Counted from the stretch's first letter, positions 36,468 to 48,083 are shown. The stretch is DNA of 64,000 nt from Acidobacteriaceae bacterium (GCA_030041435.1 JASHNW010000062.1:1-64000), one strand, 5' to 3'. Numbers and translations are program-made. The notes: generated by a model from the sequence alone, not told the origin.

Positions 36468-39400
36468 CTAGAAAATCAGATGCAGCGACATCTCGATCAG
36501 CCGCTGGCTTCCGATGGAATGGGTCACCACCCCCAGCTCGTTATTGGTGTTCTGCGGCAGGTTATACATCTCGTAGGCGCAGTTTGCCGACGAGCCCTGG
36601 CAGGTTGCTGTCCCCTTCGGTGCTGAAGGAGTTGCAACGGTCGTTGAGGGATAGGGCTGCGCCTGGGTTCCGTTAGCATAGCCGCCCGGAGGGTTCGCTA
36701 TTTCCTCGTAAAGGGGGCTTAGCTGGATATCGTTCGTCGGCACGTCGAAGCTCGGTGTATTCGTCACGTTGAATACCTGGAACTGATACCGCAGGTTGTA
36801 GCGCTCCGTCACATGAACGTCCTTCTGCAGCGTCATGTCGGCGCGCTTCTGGAACGTCTGCCGGAAGATGTTGCGCTGCCCCGGGACAAACGTCGTCTCG
36901 TACACGTCGCACAGTGGCCCGCCCCCCGGTCCGGCATTGCCGCCTGCAGTGGTCGTATCGCAAGGTGGCACGCCGTTCTGGCCAGGGGCCAGCAACGGAA
37001 CATAAAAGTCCTGGGCCTTAAGCGCTGGATAGTAGACGGGCGTCACACTGCCGTCGCCGTTAGGCATTGCATAGGTGTAAGCACCGGAGTGGCCGGTTTT
37101 TACCGACTTCGGCGACAGCCCTGGCTGGATGGGAAGAATCGGGTTCATCAGCTCGATGTTCCCCCCGAAGTATTCGCTGCCGACTGACCCGGAATAGTCG
37201 TAAATGCTGTACGGCTCGCCGCTGGTCAGCACCGTGATGCCCAGTAACGACCAGTTGTTTGTCACCTTGCCCAGCCAGTTATGTTCGTTCTTCACCGCAT
37301 TCGGCAGGTCCAGAATGTAGTTGAACGTGAGAGTGTGGGTTTGGTCGTAGTCCGCATCGGCATACGAGGATCTCAGGTCGTCCGGATTGTCGCCGGTGAA
37401 GAATAGCCCGATGTCGCTCTGTTCATCCAGGGTATGCGCCCAGGTATACGACATCCCCAGCTGGATGTCGTGCGACATCCGCTTCGTCAGTTGCGCCTGC
37501 AGCGCATCGTAGGAAGAAATCCCCACCGTCTGGAAGCTGGCGGAGTTGGGGTCGTACCCCACGTAGGGCACGCGCAGGTCCACATTGCCGCCGCTGTACG
37601 AGTCGTACGGCTCGCTGGCCATGGCGTAAGGGTTCCCGTTCGCGTCGGTGTCATTGCTCAGCACCTGGACGCCGTACGAGTACGTCTGCCCGTGAATAGG
37701 ATGCGACGGCGTGGCGATGCCCGGTTCGTTGAAGGGAATCGGAATCACTTCGTGCTTGCCGCGATTTCCGACGTAGCCGATGTCGATCGACATATCCCGG
37801 CGCGGCTGCAACTGGATGTCCAGCGTCCAGTTCTCCGTGTATGGCAGCACATTGTTGATGCCGTAGTTGCCGATCACCAGCGGGCCATCGGGCGCGCCGT
37901 CGTTGCAGCTGTAGGGGATAAGGTCGTTGCCGTTGTAAACGTTGGCGGCGGTGCAGGTGGCCTCGATGGAGTCGACGGTCGGCATATAGGAAGCAAGGCT
38001 GGCTGGGGTCGTCGGCGAGACGAAGCTCGTGAAAGGATGGCTCAGGGTTCCATTGGCGCTTGTATAGGAGGCGAACGGGGCCTCCTGCGTCACGCCGAAC
38101 GGTCCGCTGATGCCCGAGCCGGCCGGCGGCGAAAGATACTGGAAGTATTCGCCGCGGTCATAGTACATGCCGGCGCCCGCGCGCACCACCACCTTGCTGT
38201 TGAACCTCTTCGGCGCCCAGGCCACACCCACACGCGGCGCGATGCCCCACTGCCGGCCCTTCAGCGTCGAATCGCTCACTCCCGGCGTCCCGTACTGCTT
38301 GTTGTTCCCGGCCACAATAAAGCCCGTATTGGTTACTGCGCTGTCCGTGGCCGAATAGAGTGAAGGGTCGAAGTTGAAAAGATCGCCGTTCTTCTCCCAG
38401 AACGGTCCAGTGTAGTCGTAGCGCAGCCCCGCCGTGATGCTCACATTCGGCAACACCTGCCATTTGTCCGCCACAAATGAGCCCACGTCATTCGAACGGT
38501 AATAACGGTTGGAACCGCCCTGTAACACCGTCCCTCCGTGCAGTTTGCCACTCAGAAAATTGTTAAACCCCTCGGTCGTCAGCTGCGAATGGTTTTCCGC
38601 ATCGTTCCTGATATTCAGCTGGTTGTAGTCGTAATCGAACCCGACGCTGATGGTGTGCTTGCCGAAGGTAAAGATCGCTGTGGATGAAGGTGAAAGACGA
38701 TTCTCGAAGTACCCCTGGTCGACAAAACCATCCGCGTTCGAGGGGCCGATTTTCGCGGTGCTGAAATCAGAGTAGGAGTCCACTCCAAAGTACTCGGCAT
38801 TGATGCCGGGCAGATTATTGCCCGGCGCATTGAAGTTCAGCGCGGAGGCAGAGTAGGCACTCGAAAAGCCGCTGTATACCTTCTGCCGCGAGAAGCCGAT
38901 CTGCTGTACCCAGTTGATGCGCGGCCCGAGGATGATGGAATTGGTGAGGGACGCGGTCTGCGCCCCTGTGTCTTCGTTCTCCGGGAATCCGACAGTATCG
39001 GAGGAGGCAAAGGGACTGACCGTCGGCGTGTGCTGGTAGAAGTACTTCGCGGAGAGATGGTCGCTGTCGGTGGCGTTGTAGTCCAGCGATCCGGTGACCC
39101 AGTCTCCCTTGAAGACGGAGGTGCCCTGGGTGCTCACATCCGGCAGCCCGCTTTGCAGCTGCGTTTGTGCGTTGGCGTCGGCCGACGGAATCAAATAGCT
39201 TCCATTCGGCAGCTTGGCCTGCAGCAGCGCCACGGCGGCGGGATCCCAGCTGGTGTTGGCTGGGCATTTGCCATAGCCCGAAGCAGCAACATAGCTGGCG
39301 CACGCCGTCTCGATACCCGTCGTGCTCCGGTCATTGGTAAGGCCGTACGGTACCTCGAACTGTGCCAGCGCCCCCGTCTGGTCGGAATCGTACAGGTGCT

Positions 39401-40460
39401 GATAACCCAGGAAGAAAAACAGCTTGTTCTTCCTGATGGGCCCGCCCAGCGTCCCGCCCGCAACCCATCGGTGCAGTTGCGGATTCTCCTCAGACGCGGG
39501 AAGCTCCTGCAGCGCGACATTCTGTTTGTAGAAGAACGGATCGGCGTTCAGTAGGTTGTTGCCCAACTCTCCGTAAACCTGCCCGTGAAGCTGGTTCGTT
39601 CCGGTGCTGGTGCTGATCGTCACATGCGCGCCGCTGGTCTGTCCCTGTTCCGCGCCGTACATCGACGTGGTCACGTTGATTTCCTGCATAAACTCCGGCG
39701 GCGGCGAGGCCAGCCCGTTCCCGTTCGACCCGTACACGGAAACGTTGTCCTGAGTTTGCCCCCCGGTTGTATTCCCTTCGCCGATGTTGAACTGGTACCG
39801 CTGCGAAACATCCTGGCTGGAGGTCTTGCCGTTGAACAGGTTGGTCACGCTGATGCCGTTCACCGTGATCGTATTGCTCGTGTCGCGCTGCCCGTTCGCC
39901 CAGATGGGCTGATTGCCCAGGCCGGAGTCGGTGCCCACCCCCGACAGCAGTTGCGAGCTCACGCCTGGCGCCAGCACTGCCAGCTGGGTGAAGCTGCCTG
40001 TCGCCAGCGGCGTCTCCATGATCTGCGTCTTATCCAGCGTGTATCCGTTGGTCGTGTCGGTGGCGTTCAGCAGCGGATTCGCCGTCACCGTCACCGACTG
40101 CGTTACCTTGCCGGGCTTGAGCGCAGCCTGGATCGTGGTCGCACGCATCTGCTCAACGGCGATGCCGGGAATGTTCTGTGTCTCGAAATTCGGTGCGGAA
40201 ACGGTGACGACGTAATTGCCGATGGGCAGGTTCAGAATTTCCCAGTAACCATCGCCCTTCGACGTGGTCGACCGCTTCAGGCCGGTCTGTTCGCTCACCA
40301 CAGTCACGGCGGCCCCGGAAACGGATGCTCCTGACGCGTCCGTGACCGTTCCGTTCAGACTGCCCAGTGTCTGCTGCGCGCCGGCGAACTGCGCCGTGAA
40401 AAGCGTTACCGCCAGCAGGCAAAACGCCGCCGGAAGATAAGAGCAAAAAAGCTTCTTCAT
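36468..40460 (-). CDS. TonB-dependent receptor, Oar-like, with carboxypeptidase-regulatory domain
   Basis: A 1330-residue outer-membrane protein. The signal peptide spans MKKLFCSYLPAAFCLLAVTL to about residue 27. A carboxypeptidase regulatory-like beta-sandwich follows (about 30-110: GSLNGTVTDASGASVSGAAV, YWEILNLPIGNYVVTVSAPN). The plug domain (about 120-260) and a long barrel end in RLIEMSLHLIF with the terminal aromatic residue expected for outer-membrane insertion. The ATG at 40460 is preceded by GAGG at six bases. The ligand is unknown; acidobacterial Oar-like receptors of this kind are usually linked to large carbohydrates or peptides, but nothing here identifies one. It lies next to a second receptor of the same type. 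Confidence 0.9.
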   Translation of the reverse strand: MKKLFCSYLPAAFCLLAVTLFTAQFAGAQQTLGSLNGTVTDASGASVSGAAVTVVSEQTGLKRSTTSKGDGYWEILNLPIGNYVVTVSAPNFETQNIPGIAVEQMRATTIQAALKPGKVTQSVTVTANPLLNATDTTNGYTLDKTQIMETPLATGSFTQLAVLAPGVSSQLLSGVGTDSGLGNQPIWANGQRDTSNTITVNGISVTNLFNGKTSSQDVSQRYQFNIGEGNTTGGQTQDNVSVYGSNGNGLASPPPEFMQEINVTTSMYGAEQGQTSGAHVTISTSTGTNQLHGQVYGELGNNLLNADPFFYKQNVALQELPASEENPQLHRWVAGGTLGGPIRKNKLFFFLGYQHLYDSDQTGALAQFEVPYGLTNDRSTTGIETACASYVAASGYGKCPANTSWDPAAVALLQAKLPNGSYLIPSADANAQTQLQSGLPDVSTQGTSVFKGDWVTGSLDYNATDSDHLSAKYFYQHTPTVSPFASSDTVGFPENEDTGAQTASLTNSIILGPRINWVQQIGFSRQKVYSGFSSAYSASALNFNAPGNNLPGINAEYFGVDSYSDFSTAKIGPSNADGFVDQGYFENRLSPSSTAIFTFGKHTISVGFDYDYNQLNIRNDAENHSQLTTEGFNNFLSGKLHGGTVLQGGSNRYYRSNDVGSFVADKWQVLPNVSITAGLRYDYTGPFWEKNGDLFNFDPSLYSATDSAVTNTGFIVAGNNKQYGTPGVSDSTLKGRQWGIAPRVGVAWAPKRFNSKVVVRAGAGMYYDRGEYFQYLSPPAGSGISGPFGVTQEAPFASYTSANGTLSHPFTSFVSPTTPASLASYMPTVDSIEATCTAANVYNGNDLIPYSCNDGAPDGPLVIGNYGINNVLPYTENWTLDIQLQPRRDMSIDIGYVGNRGKHEVIPIPFNEPGIATPSHPIHGQTYSYGVQVLSNDTDANGNPYAMASEPYDSYSGGNVDLRVPYVGYDPNSASFQTVGISSYDALQAQLTKRMSHDIQLGMSYTWAHTLDEQSDIGLFFTGDNPDDLRSSYADADYDQTHTLTFNYILDLPNAVKNEHNWLGKVTNNWSLLGITVLTSGEPYSIYDYSGSVGSEYFGGNIELMNPILPIQPGLSPKSVKTGHSGAYTYAMPNGDGSVTPVYYPALKAQDFYVPLLAPGQNGVPPCDTTTAGGNAGPGGGPLCDVYETTFVPGQRNIFRQTFQKRADMTLQKDVHVTERYNLRYQFQVFNVTNTPSFDVPTNDIQLSPLYEEIANPPGGYANGTQAQPYPSTTVATPSAPKGTATCQGSSANCAYEMYNLPQNTNNELGVVTHSIGSQRLIEMSLHLIF

Positions 40461-40666
40461 GGTTGGCCTCGAAAAGGTTTCCAGCTTGAACACAGGCTCA
40501 TTGCAGCCCGGTGGATTCCGCGGCGGGAGATCGTACGCGGACCCACCCTGCCAGCGTTCCACATCAAAGTAAATGTCGCATTAATTACAGCACGGTTTTG
40601 TGCGGACGCCGGTCACATATTTTCCGCTTTTCCGTGGAAAAGCAGGTGTAAAACTTCAGTTTTGCA
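40461..40666. other. Intergenic region between the two receptor genes
   Basis: About 200 bases. GCTTTTCC-GT-GGAAAAGC (40626-40643) is a perfect inverted repeat with a two-base centre, and GCAC-GGTTTT-GTGC (40590-40603) is a small hairpin. The first could be an operator or a weak terminator for the receptor gene ending at 40667; there is no T-run. I see no convincing promoter hexamers. Confidence 0.45.
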
Positions 40667-43600
40667 TCAAAAATTCAGCTTGACACCCGCCTGAATCTCA
40701 CGCTCTCGGCTGATGGCGCTGCTTTCAGCGTTGGTTCGATTGCCGAAGGCCGCAGTCGCGTCGTAAGCGTACTGCGGAACCGAAGTGCCGTTCACCAGCG
40801 CGGTCGTGGTTGCAGGCTTCTCTCCGCTTTGCCAGGTCAGGACCGCCATATTCGCGTGGGCCGTGTCGTTGCTCGTCCGGTAGCCGACGGTCTGGATGTC
40901 CGTGACGTTTTGGTGATTGAGGGCGTTGAACGCGTCGCCCAGAATCTCGAATGAGTAACGATCGCTGAGACGAATCTTTTTCGAGAAACGCAAGTCGAGA
41001 TTGGCCTCCGCCGGATAACGAAACGTATTCCGCCCGATCGGCGGAATCATGTCCTCGCCGCCGGAGCCGTTGAGGCTCGCTCCCAATCCGGCGATGTGCA
41101 CTCCGGTTTCGGGGTCGACGATCGCCGTGTCGGGCTGCTGCACTGCCTGCAGGCAATTCGCCCCGCCCCCGCCTGCGCCGCCGGCAATCAGCCAGTCCTG
41201 GTAGGAGCAGGATGGGGTCGGCACGGCGCCCAGCGTGCGCATGGAGTACGGCAGCCCCGTATGCCAGTCTCCGGCTGCAGCCAGCGAATAGTCCCCCAGC
41301 AGCGCTCCGGCCGCGCCGCGCACCCGCCAGGGTTCGCGCAGAACCACGCCGCCCGCTACGCGCTCGCGCACATCGTAGTTCGATGTGCCGTGCTCCAGGC
41401 GCAGATCGGCCGGGTCGTAAACGTCATCGCGATCGGCGAAGGTGGCCTCGTTCTGGTTGTCGTCGATTGCGTGTGCCCAGGTATAGCCCGCATTCACCGT
41501 GAGCGTGCGCGACATGCGCCGGATCAGCCGCACCATCGCGCCGCGATAGCTGGAGTTGCTCTCGCTGATGACGTCTGTGATCGATCCATAGGCCGGATTG
41601 AGCCGCCCATAGTAAAACCTCTGCGGCGTGTAGACCGGAAAGGACGAACCGGGCCGCAGCGTGGCCGCCCTCCCCAGCGGACCGGCGTTCCCATCGTTGC
41701 CAGGCGCTTTGACCGCGTAGAACACCTTCGCCACCGCATTCGGATCGATGTTTGTGTCGAGGAACTGGCTGAGGTCATGGCCGTTGGCTTCGAGGCCGGT
41801 CACGGTGAGCACGGCGCGCTGCCCCAGCGACTGTTCCAGAGTGATCTCGGCCTGATCGATCTGCGGGTGACGAAAGCGGCGGTCGAAATAGACGGCCTCC
41901 GGCGCGGTGGACGCCTGATCGGGTGCAGTGGGATCGGTGTACGGTATTTCATTGCTGCCGAAGACGTACGGGAATGGCGGCGCGCCCGCGTCCATCGGCC
42001 TCCAGAAGTACGTTCGCGGCGAGCGCGCAGTGCCAGTGGAAGTGAGAGCGCTGAAGACGGTCGCATTCGGCACGCGGCCGTAATAGATGCCGAATCCGCC
42101 GCGCAGGACGGTGCTGTCCCGCCCGAATATATTCCAGGCGAAGGCGGCGCGCGGGCCGAAATTGGTCCGATTGTGCGGCAATTTTGCCGTCTGGGGAATC
42201 GCCGCGTTCACCAGCGCGGAATTTGTATCCGGTAACCGCTCATATTCCCAGCGCAGCCCCAGCGTGAGGGTCAGCCCACGCCCTGGCTTCCACTCGTCCG
42301 CCGCAAACGCGGCATAGTCGGCGGTCCTGAACCACCAGTTCGAGTAGCCCAGCGCCTGCCGGTAGCGTGAATAACACGGAAACGGCCCGGTCGCCGTCGT
42401 TGTCCCGTCGCAGCTGTCCGGCGCAAGCATGTCGGAGATGAAGTCCAGCAGGCTTGCATAGGAATACGCGCCGTTCTCGCCATTCATGCCCTCGATCGCG
42501 TCGGTCACGTGGTTGTAGTTGTAGCCGAAGCGAACGATCTGCTGGCCGCGCATCCACGACGCCGCGTCGACCAGCTGCTGGCGCGTCTCCTCAGGATATT
42601 TGCGCTTGTTCACCGTCGCCAGCGTACCGAAACTAAAGCCGGCGCTGCGATCGATGGAGACTTCCGCGGGCAGCCCCCATGCATTGTCGGCGAACTGCTT
42701 TTCCAAGCCCGTTGGAGCCGCCGGCGTCTGCGCGAGCAGGTCGCGGCTGTACTGGCAGCGTGCGCTGTTGAGCAGGCGCGGTGTCGCGAAGGCATCCCAT
42801 CGCGCCACCGCTGTGTCGTCGCTGGTGGAGTTGTTGCCGAAGCTGCCCATGCCTTCGGTCTCCGAAGCGCCTCCCAGCACTCCGTGTAACGCCGTGCGGC
42901 GCATGGAGTTGTACTGGAAGACGAGTTGACTGCGCGCGTTCAGACGCCAGTCGATCCTGGGGAAGACAATCGTCTGCCGCGTCGAGCGCGGCACCCTGCC
43001 CAGCATCCCGTTGAGCTGGTCGAGCACGGTCGAATACGCGCACGCGGCCATCGCCGTCGAGCCGCCGCCGGGAACACCTGTTCCTGCGCAGTTTTTTGCA
43101 ATGGGGCTGGTGCTGGTTTGCAGGCGCGCTTCAAGAGTGGTCAGAGTCGGCGCCGACGGCGGAAAGAAGAACACCTGTGGCTCGGCGGCCCGTGCGACTG
43201 CGGGATCGTTGCGTTGGTGTTGCTGCCACGCGAAGAACCAGAAAACGCGATCCCTGCGGATGGGGCCGCCAGCGGAGACATCCCACTGCTGGCGCCGGTC
43301 GGGTGCGTGGTACGGAACGTCGACGTACGTGACGGGCTGGCCGTTCAGGTAGAGCACCGGCTGCCCCGCCGCCGTCACGGTCGTCCCCGCCGGCTCCTCC
43401 TGCATCACTTTGTCATACGCGTTGAAAGTTTGCCCGATGGCGCCGCGATCGTAAAACGTGGCCTGCCCGCGCATGCGGCTCGAACCGCTTTTCGTCACCG
43501 TGCTGAAGCCGCCGCCGGCGCGCCACGACTCCCCCGAGAACCCGCTGTCAGCCACCTGAAACGCGCCTACGCTCGACTGCGCTGTCGCGAATCCGCTGTC

Positions 43601-44236
43601 CCCGCCGCCTGTTCCGCGTTCCCGGCCGCGAAAGGCCAGGTTGTTATCCGTTCCGTCGACGGAGATGCTGTTCATCAGCGGGCTCAGCCCGCGAAAGCTA
43701 ACGGCTCCGTCGCCGCCCGGCGCTGACGCGCTAAACAGCGCCGCCAGGCTCGACCAATGCTGGCCGTTGTTTGGCAATGCATTCATGTCCGCCGCATCGA
43801 CATCGGCGCCTGGCGCGTCGCCACTCTTCGCTCGCGCGTCCACCAGGACTGTTCTGTGCAGCGAGAGGGGCGACAGCGACGCATTGATCCGTGCCGCCCT
43901 TCCCAGGCCCACGATGAGGTTGTCGGCCTCCCAGTCCGACAGCCCTCGCACGTAAACGCGCAGAAGGTAGGTGCCGGGTATGACGTCCGCAAACTGGAAG
44001 GTTCCCTCCACATCGGAGACGATGTCTGTGTGCTCGCCGGTCGCCGGGTCTTCCATGCGCACCAATGCGCCGCCGATGGCGCGGCCGTCAGGCCCCAATA
44101 CGCGTCCGCCAACCGAGCCGCCGGTGTCGGACTGCGCCCCGCACGGAATGCCGCCGGCTGCCAAAAAAAGCGCCAGCCATGCCGCATTCGCAACCCAACG
44201 GAGCCGCACGTCTCCCTCGCAAAGGCAGACTGCCAA
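40667..44236 (-). CDS. TonB-dependent receptor, Oar-like, second copy
   Basis: An 1189-residue outer-membrane receptor. The N-terminal hydrophobic signal is ANAAWLALFLAAGGIPCGAQ. The carboxypeptidase-regulatory domain follows (VGGRVLGPDGRAIGGALVR, GTFQFADVIPGTYLLRVYV). A plug segment with NNGQHWSSLAALFSASAPG and SFRGLSPLMNSISVDGTDN resembles Oar proteins. The barrel ends REREIQAGVKLNF, again with a terminal Phe. The start may be later than the ATG at 44236, since the first 12 residues precede the signal proper. It shares architecture but little direct sequence with the receptor at 36468-40460, so the pair looks like divergent paralogs rather than a recent duplication. Confidence 0.88.
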   Translation of the reverse strand: MAVCLCEGDVRLRWVANAAWLALFLAAGGIPCGAQSDTGGSVGGRVLGPDGRAIGGALVRMEDPATGEHTDIVSDVEGTFQFADVIPGTYLLRVYVRGLSDWEADNLIVGLGRAARINASLSPLSLHRTVLVDARAKSGDAPGADVDAADMNALPNNGQHWSSLAALFSASAPGGDGAVSFRGLSPLMNSISVDGTDNNLAFRGRERGTGGGDSGFATAQSSVGAFQVADSGFSGESWRAGGGFSTVTKSGSSRMRGQATFYDRGAIGQTFNAYDKVMQEEPAGTTVTAAGQPVLYLNGQPVTYVDVPYHAPDRRQQWDVSAGGPIRRDRVFWFFAWQQHQRNDPAVARAAEPQVFFFPPSAPTLTTLEARLQTSTSPIAKNCAGTGVPGGGSTAMAACAYSTVLDQLNGMLGRVPRSTRQTIVFPRIDWRLNARSQLVFQYNSMRRTALHGVLGGASETEGMGSFGNNSTSDDTAVARWDAFATPRLLNSARCQYSRDLLAQTPAAPTGLEKQFADNAWGLPAEVSIDRSAGFSFGTLATVNKRKYPEETRQQLVDAASWMRGQQIVRFGYNYNHVTDAIEGMNGENGAYSYASLLDFISDMLAPDSCDGTTTATGPFPCYSRYRQALGYSNWWFRTADYAAFAADEWKPGRGLTLTLGLRWEYERLPDTNSALVNAAIPQTAKLPHNRTNFGPRAAFAWNIFGRDSTVLRGGFGIYYGRVPNATVFSALTSTGTARSPRTYFWRPMDAGAPPFPYVFGSNEIPYTDPTAPDQASTAPEAVYFDRRFRHPQIDQAEITLEQSLGQRAVLTVTGLEANGHDLSQFLDTNIDPNAVAKVFYAVKAPGNDGNAGPLGRAATLRPGSSFPVYTPQRFYYGRLNPAYGSITDVISESNSSYRGAMVRLIRRMSRTLTVNAGYTWAHAIDDNQNEATFADRDDVYDPADLRLEHGTSNYDVRERVAGGVVLREPWRVRGAAGALLGDYSLAAAGDWHTGLPYSMRTLGAVPTPSCSYQDWLIAGGAGGGGANCLQAVQQPDTAIVDPETGVHIAGLGASLNGSGGEDMIPPIGRNTFRYPAEANLDLRFSKKIRLSDRYSFEILGDAFNALNHQNVTDIQTVGYRTSNDTAHANMAVLTWQSGEKPATTTALVNGTSVPQYAYDATAAFGNRTNAESSAISREREIQAGVKLNF

Positions 44237-44299
44237 CAGGGCCAGTCCGGAGGATGAAATCTGGAAGGTGAGTCCAGCCTAGTCAAACCGCTACACTAA

Positions 44300-45367
<1,068 letters not shown>

Positions 45368-45373
45368 GGGCCG

Positions 45374-46549
45374 CTACGACGTAATCCCCGGCAAACTCGC
45401 CAGGCATAACCCTGCCTGCGCAACCAGGACCACGCCCGTCGTCCAAAGAAAGGATCGACGGCCCCTGGTTTCCAGCGCATCGGCAAACACTCCGCCCACA
45501 AAAGCGATGAGAAACGGCAAAGCCCACAACCACGGCTCCGAAGGAACACCCGTTGTCGCCAGCAGCATCAGCAGCGCGCCCACCAGCAGCGGCGCCGTGT
45601 TGCCAAAATAGCGCGAGCGGCGTGAGGCCCCGTACAGCGCCACAGAACCGGCCAGCGCCACGCTGAACGCAGAGTTGGCGGGATCGGAGAAAAACCACCG
45701 CGCCCCATCGAACGAAACCCATATCCGCCCCGCCGCGCTGCGGAAGACATAGCTGAAGGCGTCCGGGTGAAACGCATAGGACGCAAACAGCAGAAAAAAT
45801 GCGCCCAGCACCCAAACGATCAGCAGCGTGGGAATATAGGCACGGCGGCCCTCCGCAACCCACGCTATGAAGGCCACCACGAAAAGCAGCGCCAGCACAA
45901 AGGCGGCAATGTGCGCTGCCGCGGTAAAGCCGAGCGCCAGAGTCAGCAGCGCGATGCGCGGCCGCCATTTTTCGCGCGGGCCCTGCAGTGCGTGCGAAAC
46001 GCCAATAGCCATGTAAATGACAGAAAAGATTCCGAAGGCCGCGAGGATCTCGTTGTTGGGATACGTCGCGGAACGCACCACGGCAGGCATGAAGCAGTAC
46101 AGCGCAAGGGAAATGTACCCGCCTTCGTTACCAAACAGCCGCCGCGTCACCCACCACAGGCACGCGCCCAGCGCCAGCGCCGCCAGCATGAACGGCAGGC
46201 GCAGCAGCAGCTTGATGGCACCCACTTCGTGCCGCATCTCCCAGGTGGACGTGGTCGACTTCTGGCCTGCCAGGATGCGTTCCAGTGTGAGCGGCAGACC
46301 GGCGGCGCGCCAGGCCAGAGTGCCGTCGTGAATATTTCCGCAAGTGGTGAAATACCCGGTCAGCGGCGACGGATGTTCCCACATTTCGCGCCCGCACCGC
46401 GCGAACTGATAGTCGGTTTCGGAAAGAGGCCGTGCCGCGCTGACCCAAAGGCACTGCCCGAACAGCATCAGCAGCAGCGCCGCCGCGATCTTCTGCGGGC
46501 GCTCGAATCGAAATTTGCGGAGGCGGTGCCGGCTTCGGGCTGTGGACAT
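45374..46549 (-). CDS. Multi-pass membrane protein, GT-C glycosyltransferase-like
   Basis: A 391-residue membrane protein with about nine or ten hydrophobic helices. The first periplasmic loop contains SETDYQFARCGREMWEHPSP, a place where GT-C enzymes carry an acidic catalytic motif. AWRAAGLPLTLER and ATYPNNEILAAFGIF resemble the ArnT/PMT-like family in position. Sequence similarity to known members is weak by eye, so the call is tentative. The ATG at 46549 is chosen over one 54 bases upstream. It could use a polyprenyl-phosphate sugar donor. Confidence 0.6.
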   Translation of the reverse strand: MSTARSRHRLRKFRFERPQKIAAALLLMLFGQCLWVSAARPLSETDYQFARCGREMWEHPSPLTGYFTTCGNIHDGTLAWRAAGLPLTLERILAGQKSTTSTWEMRHEVGAIKLLLRLPFMLAALALGACLWWVTRRLFGNEGGYISLALYCFMPAVVRSATYPNNEILAAFGIFSVIYMAIGVSHALQGPREKWRPRIALLTLALGFTAAAHIAAFVLALLFVVAFIAWVAEGRRAYIPTLLIVWVLGAFFLLFASYAFHPDAFSYVFRSAAGRIWVSFDGARWFFSDPANSAFSVALAGSVALYGASRRSRYFGNTAPLLVGALLMLLATTGVPSEPWLWALPFLIAFVGGVFADALETRGRRSFLWTTGVVLVAQAGLCLASLPGITS

Positions 46550-46772
46550 CGAGACGTTGTCAGTGTACCGGAGCCGCGCCGCCGGTATGCGTTCAGGCGC
46601 CACGGAGCCCCGATCCGGCTGGAAAAATGCACAGCGCCTCGAGTTTTTTTACGGCTATAACGGCAACGCCGACTGATGCCGCCTTCCGCCTGTGCCGATG
46701 AAACAGGGTGACCCGTCAAAACCACCGCGTTGCGCCTGGACGAGCATTACATTCAATCTCCCGGAGCTGGTT

Positions 46773-48083
46773 ATGACCTCCAGGGCAGACCGCGCATCTG
46801 TCGCGGAACAGGACAGCATGGTTCCCCGAACGGCAACCCCCGCCCGCTATCTCGGCCGCCAGCCGATTGTGGATGAAAAGTGCCGCCTCTACGGATACGA
46901 GCTTCTCTTCCGCGCCGGCGCCACGGACAGCTTCACCGGCGATCCCGAGGTGGCCACCAAAGACGTGGTCGACCACTGGCTGATGCTGATGCCGGATCCC
47001 GATGGAACCTTCACCTTTGTTAACTACACGCGCGCCGCGCTCATGGAGGGACTGGTCGGCATCTTGCCTCCGGCGAACACGGTGATTGAAATCCTCGAAA
47101 ACATTGCCCCCGATCCGGCTCTGCTCAGGACCTGCCAGGATCTTAAAAAGCAGGGCTATCGCTTCGCCCTCGATGATTTTTTTCCCGATCCCGCGCGCGC
47201 CCCGTTCGTCGAACTTGCCGATTTCGTCAAGATCGATTTCCGCGCATCGTCACCCGCCATCCGGCGCGACATCGACAAGATGCTGAACGGCAGCTGGGCC
47301 CTGCGTATCGCCGAAAAAATTGAATCCGAAGAAGAAAAACGCATCGCTCGATCCGAAGGATGCGTGCTCTTCCAGGGCTATTTCTTCTCTCGCCCCGTGC
47401 TGGTGTCGTCCCATACCATGCCGCAAAATCGCCTCGTCTACCTGCGCCTGCTCGCTGCGCTTCACGATGTTCCGTCCAACCTGCGGGAAGTGGAATCGCT
47501 GGTCATGTCCGACGCCAGCCTCTGCTATCGCGTGCTCCGCCTTGCCAACTCCGCCCTGCAGGGGCACGCCGGGGTCATCAGCAGTGTGCGTGAAGCGCTC
47601 CTCATGGTGGGAGACGATGCGGTGCGCAGAATGGTGACAGTCGCGCTGGCTGGGCTGCTCTCCGGCCATCGCCCGCCAACCCTGGTTTCCATGGCCCTTG
47701 CGCGCGCCCGCTTCTGCGAGCTGCTGGCGCCCTCCATCGGCCAGACTCCGCAGCAGATGTACCTGCTGGGCATGCTCTCGCTGCTGGATGCGCTCCTCGA
47801 GACCCCGATGGCCCGCATCCTGAAAACTCTCCCCCTCGGTTGCGATATGAACGCAGCTCTCATGGGCGAGCCATGCCCGCTCAGCCCCGCTCTCGATCTC
47901 GTCCGCGCTCTCGAATCCTGCGACTGGCAGCGGTGCGAGGCCCTCCGCGCCTCGATCGGCCCTGAGGAAAGCGAAGTCGCCGCCATGTACCTCGACTCGC
48001 TCCGCCGGGCCACACAGGCCATCCAGCCGCAAGACCGCTCGCTCCCACCCTCCCCCGCGCTTCTCTATAATCGGCAATCATGA
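46773..48083 (+). CDS. EAL/HDOD signalling protein
   Basis: A 436-residue cytoplasmic regulator. The N-terminal EAL-like domain (about 25-220) keeps ExLxR (YELLFR), EILEN, KID and FQGYFF, but the catalytic loop reads DDFFPDPARAP instead of DDFGTG, so cyclic-di-GMP hydrolysis is doubtful. The C-terminal HDOD domain (about 230-420) lacks the HD pair needed for catalysis, as normal for HDOD (MSDASLCYRVLRLANSALQG). Such proteins act as c-di-GMP or protein-interaction regulators. GGAG lies eight bases before the ATG. The stop overlaps the next gene by four bases, indicating coupling to a glycosyltransferase-like gene. Confidence 0.88.
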   Translation: MTSRADRASVAEQDSMVPRTATPARYLGRQPIVDEKCRLYGYELLFRAGATDSFTGDPEVATKDVVDHWLMLMPDPDGTFTFVNYTRAALMEGLVGILPPANTVIEILENIAPDPALLRTCQDLKKQGYRFALDDFFPDPARAPFVELADFVKIDFRASSPAIRRDIDKMLNGSWALRIAEKIESEEEKRIARSEGCVLFQGYFFSRPVLVSSHTMPQNRLVYLRLLAALHDVPSNLREVESLVMSDASLCYRVLRLANSALQGHAGVISSVREALLMVGDDAVRRMVTVALAGLLSGHRPPTLVSMALARARFCELLAPSIGQTPQQMYLLGMLSLLDALLETPMARILKTLPLGCDMNAALMGEPCPLSPALDLVRALESCDWQRCEALRASIGPEESEVAAMYLDSLRRATQAIQPQDRSLPPSPALLYNRQS

